A DNA stretch of 12,657 nt from Pseudescherichia sp039594205 (GTDB lineage: Bacteria > Pseudomonadota > Gammaproteobacteria > Enterobacterales > Enterobacteriaceae), in NCBI GenBank assembly GCA_039594205.1, contig JBCNNW010000105.1:1-12657 (forward strand), given 5' to 3'. A program made the position numbers and the translations under genes. Below, piece after piece: positions 1 through 5,956 of this stretch (the first letter of the stretch is position 1; every line of letters starts with the position of its first letter). The notes under the pieces are model-generated. The model was not told the DNA's origin. It did not search any database and was given only the letters and a program-made list of their open reading frames with translations.

Positions 1-1
1 C

Positions 2-1105
2 GCCCTGCGTATGCGCGGGGTGGCCGAGCAGGGCGGGGGGCGCTGGCTGACGGCAGGCGACAGCCGCTACTGCAACTTCTCCAGCAATGATTATCTCGGC
101 TTAAGCCAGCACCCGGCTATCGTGCGTGCCTGGCAGCAGGGGGCGGAGCAGTACGGCGTGGGCAGCGGCGGCTCCGGGCACGTCAGCGGCTATACCCGGG
201 CGCATTATGCTCTGGAGAGCGAGCTGGCGGAGTGGCTGGGCTACCCTCGGGCGCTGCTGTTTATCTCTGGTTTTGCCGCCAACCAGGCGGTAGTTGCCGC
301 CCTGACCGGCAAAGCGGATCGCATCGTGGCGGATAAGCTCAGCCACGCCTCTCTGCTGGAGGCCGCCAGCCTCAGCCCGGCGCAGCTGCGGCGCTTTGCC
401 CATAACGACGTTAGCCAGCTCGCTGCGCTGCTGGATAAACCCTGCGTCGGCCAGCAGCTGGTGGTGACCGAGGGGATCTTCAGCATGGATGGCGACAGCG
501 CGCCTCTGGCAGCCGTCGCCGAACAGACGCGTAGCGCCGGGGCCTGGCTACTGGTGGATGATGCCCACGGCATCGCCGTTACCGGCAGTGAAGGGCGCGG
601 CAGCTGCCAGCAGCAGGAGGTGAAGCCCGAGCTGCTGGTAGTGACCTTTGGCAAGGGTTTCGGCGTCAGCGGCGCGGCGGTGCTGTGCAGCGAGGCGGTT
701 GCCACCTACTTTGAGCAGTTTGCCCGTCACCTGATCTACAGCACCTCCATGCCTCCCGCCCAGGCCGTGGCCCTCAGCGCCGCGCTGGGCGTGATCCGCG
801 GCGAGGAGGGTGACCAACGCCGGGCGGCGCTCGCCGGGCTGATTCAGCTTTTCCGCCAGGGCGCAGCGTCGCTTCCGATGCGTGTCACCGATTCCCAAAG
901 CGCTATTCAGCCGCTGATCGTTGGCGATAACAGCCGGGCGCTAAGCCTGGCGGAGCGCCTGAGACACAGAGGGTGCTGGGTGACGGCTATTCGTCCGCCC
1001 ACCGTGCCCGCAGGCACCGCACGCCTGCGTCTGACCCTGACGGCGGCCCATCAGCCCGAGGACATCGATCGTCTGCTGGAGGTTCTGCATGAGCCTGGTG
1101 AATAA
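2..1105 (+). CDS. bioF: 8-amino-7-oxononanoate synthase, 5'-truncated by window edge
   Basis: This PLP enzyme condenses pimeloyl-ACP (or pimeloyl-CoA) with L-alanine to give 8-amino-7-oxononanoate, the first step of biotin ring assembly in the cytoplasm. The frame is already open at base 2: the residues A-L-R before the Met at 11 align with residues 19-21 of E. coli BioF, so about 18 N-terminal residues lie outside the window and the Met at 11 is internal. The full protein would be about 385 residues (E. coli 384). Visible motifs are NFSSNDYLGL near the N-terminus, the glycine-rich GSGGSGHVSGY, the PLP-binding VDDAHG, and the Schiff-base lysine in TFGKGFG (codon 653-655, equivalent to E. coli K236). 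The stop overlaps the start of bioC by 17 bp, which implies translational coupling in a bioBFCD operon. Identification is secure by near-continuous similarity. Confidence 0.97.
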   Translation, partial: ALRMRGVAEQGGGRWLTAGDSRYCNFSSNDYLGLSQHPAIVRAWQQGAEQYGVGSGGSGHVSGYTRAHYALESELAEWLGYPRALLFISGFAANQAVVAALTGKADRIVADKLSHASLLEAASLSPAQLRRFAHNDVSQLAALLDKPCVGQQLVVTEGIFSMDGDSAPLAAVAEQTRSAGAWLLVDDAHGIAVTGSEGRGSCQQQEVKPELLVVTFGKGFGVSGAAVLCSEAVATYFEQFARHLIYSTSMPPAQAVALSAALGVIRGEEGDQRRAALAGLIQLFRQGAASLPMRVTDSQSAIQPLIVGDNSRALSLAERLRHRGCWVTAIRPPTVPAGTARLRLTLTAAHQPEDIDRLLEVLHEPGE

Positions 1106-1844
1106 GCGTGCGGTGGCGGCGGCCTTTGGCCGGGCGGCGCAGAGCTATGACAGCCATGCCCAGCTGCAGCGCCAGAGCGCCGATCTGCTGCTGGCGAAGC
1201 TGGGCGAACGTCGTCCAGCTAGCGTACTGGACGCGGGCTGCGGGCCGGGCAGCATGAGCCGCTACTGGCAGGACGCGGGGGCTGAAGTGACTGCCCTCGA
1301 TCTCTCCCTGCCGATGCTCAGGCAGGCGCAACGTCAGCAGGCTGCCCGGCACTATGTGGCAGCGGATATAGAAGCGCTGCCGCTGGCCGATGCCCGGTTC
1401 GACCTTGCCTGGAGCAACCTCGCGGTGCAGTGGTGCAACGATCTCGGCCAGGCGCTGGAGGAGCTGCATCGCGTAGTGCGTCCTGGCGGCGCGGTGGCCT
1501 TTACTACCCTGGCGAGCGGATCGCTGCCGGAGCTGCACCAGGCCTGGCAGGCGGTAGACAGCCGCCCCCACGCCAATCGATTTTTAGCAGAAGAGACGCT
1601 GGCGGAAACCGTTAGTGCATGGCGTGGCCGGTATGACGTGCAGCACATCACGCTGGCCTTTGACGATGCTCTGGCGGCCATGCGCTCGCTAAAGGGCATC
1701 GGCGCGACGCACCTGCACGCTGGCAGGCACAACCAGCCTTTGACCCGCGGCCAGCTTCAGCGCCTGCAGCTGGCATGGCCGCAGCAGCAGGGTAGGTGCC
1801 TGCTGACCTATTCACTTTTTTGGGGAGTCATTGAACGTGACTGA
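1089..1844 (+). CDS. bioC: malonyl-ACP O-methyltransferase
   Basis: BioC methylates the free carboxyl of malonyl-ACP using SAM. This lets the fatty acid synthase build the pimeloyl chain before BioH removes the methyl group. The product is 251 residues, the same as E. coli. The class I methyltransferase SAM loop VLDAGCGPG lies at residues 46-54, followed by the acidic strand ALDLS and the post-motif region DLAWSNLAVQWC. The C-terminal half keeps family blocks such as SLPELHQAWQ and SLKGIGATHLH. The ATG at 1089 has GGAGG at 1078-1082, six bases upstream, inside bioF. The residue after GCGPG is Ser where E. coli has Trp, a minor difference. The gene overlaps bioF by 17 bp and bioD by 8 bp, so the three are translated as a tight operon. 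Confidence 0.97.
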   Translation: MSLVNKRAVAAAFGRAAQSYDSHAQLQRQSADLLLAKLGERRPASVLDAGCGPGSMSRYWQDAGAEVTALDLSLPMLRQAQRQQAARHYVAADIEALPLADARFDLAWSNLAVQWCNDLGQALEELHRVVRPGGAVAFTTLASGSLPELHQAWQAVDSRPHANRFLAEETLAETVSAWRGRYDVQHITLAFDDALAAMRSLKGIGATHLHAGRHNQPLTRGQLQRLQLAWPQQQGRCLLTYSLFWGVIERD

Positions 1845-2559
1845 ACGCTTTTTTGTCACCGGCACGGATACGGAAGTCGGTAAAACGGTGGCCAGCTGCG
1901 CCTTGTTACAGGCCGCCGCGCTGGCAGGATGGCAGACCGCAGGCTATAAGCCGGTCGCCTCCGGCAGCGAGATGACGCCAGCGGGGCTACGCAACAGCGA
2001 TGCGCTGGCTCTGCAGCATAACAGCACGCTGGCTCTGGACTATGATGCCGTTAACCCGTACACCTTTGCCGAGCCGACCTCGCCACACATCGTCAGCGCT
2101 GCGCTTGCTCAGCCGATAGAGGCCGAAACGCTCTCGGCAGGGCTGCGGGCGCTGGAGGCGCAGGCGGAGTGGGTACTGGTTGAGGGGGCAGGGGGCTGGT
2201 TCACGCCGCTCTCAGAGACCCTGACCTTTGCCGACTGGGTCACTCAGGAGCAGCTGCCGGTGATTTTAGTTGTGGGAGTCAAGCTTGGCTGCATCAACCA
2301 TGCGCTGCTCACCGCTCAGGCAGTGCAGCAGGCCGGGCTGCGGCTGGCGGGCTGGATCGCTAATGACGTAGTGGTGCCGGGAAACCGTCACGCTGAGTAT
2401 CTGGCTACGCTTAAGCGCATGCTGCCCGCCCCGTTCCTTGGCGAGATCCCGTGGCTTGAGAACGCTTCGCCAGCCAGTGAAACGGGTCGCTGGCTCGATC
2501 TCAGTGCTTTACGTTCGGCGTCATCCACTGGGAAAGCTGGGGATCGTCCAGCTGCATAA
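1837..2559 (+). CDS. bioD: dethiobiotin synthetase with a C-terminal extension
   Basis: BioD closes the ureido ring of dethiobiotin from 7,8-diaminopelargonate, CO2 and ATP. I choose GTG at 1837 rather than the in-frame TTG at 1831. GGGGAG at 1822-1827 is nine bases from the GTG but only three from the TTG, and from the GTG the numbering matches E. coli exactly (Walker A GTDTEVGKT at 9-17). Other family motifs are YKPVASGSE, VEGAGGWFTP and the base-binding GWIANDV region. The protein is 240 residues against 225 in E. coli. The alignment ends at the LDLSAL segment, and the last 15 residues (from codon 2512) are extra. They are read from DNA that encodes the C-terminus of the ABC ATPase on the other strand, which overlaps bioD by 59 bp. 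The core is complete, so the enzyme should be active. Confidence 0.95.
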   Translation: MTERFFVTGTDTEVGKTVASCALLQAAALAGWQTAGYKPVASGSEMTPAGLRNSDALALQHNSTLALDYDAVNPYTFAEPTSPHIVSAALAQPIEAETLSAGLRALEAQAEWVLVEGAGGWFTPLSETLTFADWVTQEQLPVILVVGVKLGCINHALLTAQAVQQAGLRLAGWIANDVVVPGNRHAEYLATLKRMLPAPFLGEIPWLENASPASETGRWLDLSALRSASSTGKAGDRPAA

Positions 2560-3223
2560 CGCTCCCCTGGGCTACGTTGCGTCCCCGATGCAGCAGATAG
2601 AAGCGATCGGCGACGCGACGTACAAATGACAGGTGCTGCTCCGCCAGCAGGATAGTCATGCCGAAATCCTGGTTCAGGCGTACCAGCAGGTTACCCAGCT
2701 TATGGATAAAGGCCTGGCCCAGCCCGCGGGTCGGCTCATCAAGGATCAGCAGTCGGGGATGGGTTACCAGCGCCCGGGCCAGCGCCAGCTGATGCTGGTT
2801 ATCCTCTGACAAGCCTGCGCCCTTGATCTGGCGCAGGGCATACAGCTCGGGAAAGAGATCGTAGATATCGCGCGTTACGGCGCTGCCGTGTTCGCCGACT
2901 GCCAGCCAGGCCACCTGTATATTCTCCTCAACCGTCAGCTGGGAGAAGATCCGCCTGTCCTGCGGCACGCAGGCGATGCCCATTGCCGGGCGATCTTCCA
3001 TCTTTACCTGCAGCAGGTTGAGCGGGGCTGCACCTGCCTCCTGCCAGATGATGCTGCCGCTCTCCACGGGCAGATAGCCAGAGATACAGTTGACCAGGGT
3101 CGTTTTTCCCATCCCCGGTAGCCCCATGACGCAGGTGCAGGTGCCAGGAATAAGATCAAGGTCGACATTCCAAAGCGTATGGCGATCGCCGTAATAGTGA
3201 TTTACTGCACGTAAGCTCAACAT
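2501..3223 (-). CDS. orphan UrtE/LivF-type ABC transporter ATPase with degenerate signature motif
   Basis: This is a 240-residue ABC ATPase of the branched-chain amino acid/urea importer type, closest by eye to UrtE (features such as VPQDRRIF-LTVEENI and ILLAEQ). It has an aromatic A-loop (YYG, 10-12), Walker A GLPGMGKTT (34-42), Q-loop Gln88, and Walker B LLILDEPT (158-165). The usual H-loop His is replaced by Gln in AEQ, as is common in this subfamily. The signature LSGGQ is LSEDN at 138-142, losing both glycines needed to clamp ATP in the dimer. No permease or binding-protein gene is adjacent: bioD converges on it and uvrB is divergent. The ATG at 3223 has GGGAGAG about eight bases upstream. 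A sigma-54-type promoter with NtrC-like sites precedes it. It may be a nitrogen-regulated accessory or regulatory ATPase, or a decaying urtE relative; the uninterrupted full-length frame favours a maintained gene. The substrate is unknown. Confidence 0.85.
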   Translation of the reverse strand: MLSLRAVNHYYGDRHTLWNVDLDLIPGTCTCVMGLPGMGKTTLVNCISGYLPVESGSIIWQEAGAAPLNLLQVKMEDRPAMGIACVPQDRRIFSQLTVEENIQVAWLAVGEHGSAVTRDIYDLFPELYALRQIKGAGLSEDNQHQLALARALVTHPRLLILDEPTRGLGQAFIHKLGNLLVRLNQDFGMTILLAEQHLSFVRRVADRFYLLHRGRNVAQGSVMQLDDPQLSQWMTPNVKH

Positions 3224-3259
3224 TATTTTCTCTCCCGGGCCTGTCTGTAAACGATATGT

Positions 3260-3275
3260 TGCAAAAGCCTTGCCA
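3260..3275 (-). promoter_or_regulatory. sigma-54 (-24/-12) promoter for the ABC ATPase gene
   Basis: On the - strand the 16-mer TGGCAAGGCTTTTGCA matches the sigma-54 consensus TGGCAC-R-N4-TTGCW at every constrained position except the sixth (A for C). The invariant GG (3274-3273) and GC (3262-3261) have the obligatory ten-base separation. The predicted transcription start is near 3249, giving a leader of about 25 nt that includes the GGGAGAG ribosome binding site. Sigma-54 promoters need an enhancer-bound activator, and NtrC-type sites lie upstream at a suitable distance. This was read by eye only. Confidence 0.7.
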
Positions 3276-3359
3276 GAAGCGAGTTATTCTCTGTTTTTAG
3301 GAGCAGGATGAAGAAAAATCGCTAAATTGCGCTAATCCGCCATTTTGACCGATTGCTTC

Positions 3360-3376
3360 TGCACGCTATAAGTGCT
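3360..3376 (-). promoter_or_regulatory. NtrC-type enhancer site 1
   Basis: GCAC at 3361-3364 and GTGC at 3372-3375 form an inverted repeat with seven bases between them, the geometry of the NtrC consensus (GCACC-N5-GGTGC). The centre, 3368, is about 119 bp upstream of the start site predicted from the sigma-54 element. In E. coli glnAp2 the strong NtrC sites are centred near -108 and -140. Between this site and the promoter, 3317-3329 resembles an IHF site (AATC, then TTG after the spacer, with an A-tract beside it), which would suit DNA looping but is a weak match. Confidence 0.5.
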
Positions 3377-3391
3377 AACCCTCCGCAAATC

Positions 3392-3408
3392 TGATTTTTC
3401 ATGGTGCA
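3392..3408 (-). promoter_or_regulatory. possible NtrC-type enhancer site 2 (one good half)
   Basis: TGGTGCA at 3402-3408 is a perfect NtrC half-site. The partner half at 3392-3396 keeps only the first two bases. The inferred centre (3400) is exactly 32 bp from site 1, the same spacing as the paired glnAp2 enhancer sites and about three helical turns. The spacing is the main argument; the left half alone would not be called. Confidence 0.35.
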
Positions 3409-3513
3409 GTCGCATGCAAATGCGATAAAAAATGGTGGGAAAATTTTTTTACCTGCGTAGCGTTTCGCAAAACCTGGTTTTCGCTGAGTCACAGGGGGTA
3501 CGGGCTGGCGACA

Positions 3514-3549
3514 GTTATCCACTATTCCTGTGGATAACCTTGTGCATTA
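3514..3549. promoter_or_regulatory. DnaA-box cluster upstream of uvrB
   Basis: GTTATCCAC (3514-3522) and GTGGATAAC (3530-3538) are a perfect 9-bp inverted repeat with a 7-bp spacer. Read as DnaA boxes, 3515-3523 on the + strand is TTATCCACT (one mismatch) and 3529-3537 on the - strand is the perfect TTATCCACA. A third box with one mismatch lies at 3541-3549 on the - strand, twelve bases along from the second. A DnaA-binding region upstream of uvrB is known in E. coli, so this is probably the conserved counterpart. An effect on uvrB expression or on DnaA titration is inferred. Confidence 0.7.
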
Positions 3550-3673
3550 GAGTTAGAAAACGCGTGCAAAGCGAGAGAACATGCGGCCTGGGCATGAATT
3601 GATGCGAAACGCGGCTTTTTCAATAATTTATTAAAAATCAAATGCTTAAATAAAAGCAACGGATGTAAGAAAA

Positions 3674-3690
3674 GTGTCACCCACTGACAC
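3674..3690. repeat. short inverted repeat GTGTCA-N5-TGACAC
   Basis: Six-base perfect arms are separated by CCCAC. There is no T-run after it on either strand, so it does not look like a terminator. It could be an operator half-pair near the TTGACA at 3710-3715, but I recognise no regulator. Confidence 0.35.
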
Positions 3691-3838
3691 AAAACTTTCA
3701 CTACCCGACTTGACAAATGTTAAATCGTAAAAAGTTCTGGGGATAAGATATTTTTTTTAGTTTTTAATTCTGTCGCAAGGGCAATTTTTCCTTACGGCGC
3801 TTGAAATTGCCTTAAGTAACACAGATATTCTGGTCTGC

Positions 3839-3858
3839 CACTGGCTTTTTATCCAGTA
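3839..3858 (+). promoter_or_regulatory. LexA box (SOS operator) of uvrB
   Basis: CTG at 3841-3843 and CAG at 3854-3856 are separated by exactly ten bases with a T-rich centre, giving the LexA consensus CTG-N10-CAG flanked by A on the left and TA on the right. It lies 77 bp before the uvrB start and overlaps the -10 region, as in the E. coli uvrB promoter, so SOS induction of uvrB is expected. Confidence 0.9.
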
Positions 3859-3862
3859 TAAA
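3857..3862 (+). promoter_or_regulatory. -10 hexamer of the proximal uvrB promoter
   Basis: TATAAA directly abuts the right arm of the LexA box, in the position of the TATAAT of the E. coli LexA-controlled uvrB promoter. No good -35 hexamer is visible at 16-18 bp; TCTGCC at 3834-3839 is the best-placed and is weak. LexA binding would occlude polymerase here. Confidence 0.65.
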
Positions 3863-3934
3863 TTATTGGCAAAATCGGCTGTCGCGAGTAAAATTACTCA
3901 CCTGCCCGCTCATTCCTTCATCAGGTAGCCATTC

Positions 3935-5956
3935 ATGAGTAAACCATTCAAACTGAATTCCGCTTTTCGTCCCTCTGGCGATCAGCCAGAAGCCATTCGC
4001 CGCCTGAAAGAGGGGCTGGAGGACGGGCTGGCGCACCAGACCCTGCTCGGGGTAACCGGTTCAGGGAAGACGTTTACCGTTGCCAACGTGATCGCCGATC
4101 TACAGCGGCCGACGATGGTGCTGGCGCCGAACAAAACCCTGGCGGCACAGCTGTATGGCGAAATGAAGGAGTTTTTCCCGGACAACGCCGTCGAGTACTT
4201 CGTCTCGTACTACGACTACTACCAGCCGGAAGCCTATGTGCCCAGCTCGGATACCTTTATCGAAAAGGATGCCTCGGTGAACGAGCACATCGAGCAGATG
4301 CGTCTCTCGGCAACCAAAGCGCTGCTCGAGCGTCGTGACGTGGTGGTAGTGGCCTCGGTGTCGGCCATCTACGGCCTCGGCGATCCCGATCTCTACCTCA
4401 AGATGATGCTGCACCTGACCATCGGCATGATCATCAACCAGCGCGATATTCTGCGTCGTCTGTCGGAGCTGCAGTACACGCGTAACGACCAGGCCTTCCA
4501 GCGCGGTACCTTCCGTGTGCGCGGCGAGGTGATCGATATCTTCCCGGCGGAGTCAGATGACGTGGCCCTGCGCGTTGAGCTGTTCGACGAAGAGGTTGAA
4601 CGCCTGTCGCTGTTCGATCCACTCACCGGCCACGTTGAATCCACCATTCAGCGCTATACCGTCTATCCGAAAACTCACTACGTTACCCCACGCGAACGTA
4701 TCGTGCAGGCGATGGAGGACATTAAGGTCGAGCTGGCAGACCGGCGCAAAACGCTGCTGGCCAACAATAAGCTGCTGGAAGAGCAGCGTATTACCCAGCG
4801 CACCCAGTTCGATCTTGAGATGATGAACGAGCTGGGGTACTGCTCGGGCATCGAGAACTACTCCCGCTACCTCTCCGGACGCGGTCCGGGTGAAGCACCG
4901 CCGACGCTGTTTGACTACCTGCCTGCCGACGGCCTGCTGGTGGTTGACGAGTCACACGTCACCATTCCGCAGATTGGCGGCATGTACCGCGGCGACCGGG
5001 CGCGTAAAGAGACGCTGGTGGAGTATGGTTTCCGCCTGCCGTCGGCGCTGGATAACCGTCCGATGAAGTTTGAAGAGTTCGAGGGGTTAGCCCCGCAGAC
5101 CATCTACGTCTCGGCGACGCCGGGCAACTACGAGCTGGAGAAATCCGGGGAAGAGATTGTCGACCAGGTGGTGCGTCCGACTGGCCTGCTTGACCCAATT
5201 ATCGAAGTACGTCCGGTAGGTACCCAGGTCGACGATCTGCTCTCGGAGATCCGCAAGCGCGTCGCCATTAACGAGCGCGTGCTGGTCACGACGCTCACCA
5301 AGCGTATGGCCGAGGACCTGACCGAGTATCTGGAGGAGCACGGCGAGAAGGTGCGCTATCTGCACTCGGATATCGACACCGTGGAGCGTATGGAGATCAT
5401 TCGCGACCTGCGTCTGGGCGAATTCAACGTGCTGGTAGGTATTAACCTCTTGCGAGAGGGGCTGGATATGCCGGAGGTGTCGCTGGTAGCGATCCTTGAT
5501 GCCGATAAAGAGGGCTTCCTGCGCTCGGAGCGCTCGCTGATTCAGACCATTGGCCGTGCGGCGCGTAACGTCAACGGCAAGGCCATCCTCTACGGGGATA
5601 AGATCACGCCGTCGATGGCGAAAGCCATCAGCGAGACCGAGCGTCGCCGGGCGAAGCAGCAGGAGTACAACGAAGAGCATGGCATTACGCCGCAGGGGCT
5701 GAATAAGAAGGTGGTCGATATTCTGGCGCTGGGCGAGAACATTGCCAAAACCAAAGCGAAAGGGCGCGGTAAATCCCGTTCGCCGGTGGTGGTGGAAGAG
5801 TCAGAACTGGCGCTAACGCCGAAGGCGCTGCAGCAGAAGATCCACGAACTGGAAGCGCAGATGTTACAGCACGCCCAGAACCTGGAGTTCGAGGAGGCGG
5901 CGCAGCTGCGCGATCGCCTCCATCAGCTTCGCGATCTCTTTATTGCCGCATCCTGA
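3935..5956 (+). CDS. uvrB: excinuclease ABC subunit B
   Basis: UvrB is the damage-verifying, helicase-like subunit of nucleotide excision repair. It is loaded by UvrA, opens the DNA around the lesion and recruits UvrC for incision. The product is 673 residues, identical in length to E. coli. Walker A GVTGSGKT lies at 39-46 (Lys45). The lesion-probing beta-hairpin with its conserved tyrosines (YYDYYQPEAYVP) is near residues 90-105, the DESH helicase box near 338, and helicase motifs ATPG and IGRAAR follow. The C-terminal UVR domain at 630-669 contacts UvrC. The ATG has AGGT about eight bases upstream. The gene is controlled by a LexA box and probably by DnaA. Its last 34 bases overlap the 3' end of basS on the opposite strand, with no intrinsic terminator between them. 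Confidence 0.99.
   Translation: MSKPFKLNSAFRPSGDQPEAIRRLKEGLEDGLAHQTLLGVTGSGKTFTVANVIADLQRPTMVLAPNKTLAAQLYGEMKEFFPDNAVEYFVSYYDYYQPEAYVPSSDTFIEKDASVNEHIEQMRLSATKALLERRDVVVVASVSAIYGLGDPDLYLKMMLHLTIGMIINQRDILRRLSELQYTRNDQAFQRGTFRVRGEVIDIFPAESDDVALRVELFDEEVERLSLFDPLTGHVESTIQRYTVYPKTHYVTPRERIVQAMEDIKVELADRRKTLLANNKLLEEQRITQRTQFDLEMMNELGYCSGIENYSRYLSGRGPGEAPPTLFDYLPADGLLVVDESHVTIPQIGGMYRGDRARKETLVEYGFRLPSALDNRPMKFEEFEGLAPQTIYVSATPGNYELEKSGEEIVDQVVRPTGLLDPIIEVRPVGTQVDDLLSEIRKRVAINERVLVTTLTKRMAEDLTEYLEEHGEKVRYLHSDIDTVERMEIIRDLRLGEFNVLVGINLLREGLDMPEVSLVAILDADKEGFLRSERSLIQTIGRAARNVNGKAILYGDKITPSMAKAISETERRRAKQQEYNEEHGITPQGLNKKVVDILALGENIAKTKAKGRGKSRSPVVVEESELALTPKALQQKIHELEAQMLQHAQNLEFEEAAQLRDRLHQLRDLFIAAS

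Larger units (their letters stand above)
3224..3934. other. 711-bp regulatory gap between the divergent ABC ATPase gene and uvrB
   Basis: No convincing gene is visible here; the short open frames have no family resemblance. The DNA is much richer in AT than the flanking genes. From left to right it holds a sigma-54-type promoter and enhancer reading leftward (3260-3408), a DnaA-box cluster (3515-3549), an AT-rich stretch around 3616-3660, a short inverted repeat (3674-3690) followed by a consensus -35-like TTGACA at 3710-3715 without a good -10, and the LexA-controlled uvrB promoter (3839-3862). AGGT at 3923-3926 serves as a modest ribosome binding site for uvrB. Confidence 0.8.

Noticed and set aside
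241..1571. Long open frames on the - strand opposite bioF and bioC
   Set aside because: They are typical by-products of GC-rich coding DNA, overlap well-identified genes, and show no family motifs.
1831..1836. TTG at 1831 as the bioD start
   Set aside because: It is only three bases after the ribosome binding site and adds two residues not in the family; GTG at 1837 has proper spacing and matches E. coli numbering.
3322..3716. Small open frames on the - strand in the gap before uvrB
   Set aside because: They lack ribosome binding sites and recognisable motifs, and they coincide with the NtrC/DnaA regulatory sites.
3710..3738. TTGACA as the -35 of another uvrB promoter
   Set aside because: The -35 is consensus, but no acceptable -10 occurs 16-18 bp downstream, so a promoter cannot be supported from sequence.
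3800..3816. PmrA-box-like CTTGAA-ATTGC-CTTAAG upstream of the uvrB promoter
   Set aside because: The right half is perfect, but the left half has two mismatches at core positions. It would link uvrB to BasR without other support, so I treat it as chance in AT-rich DNA.
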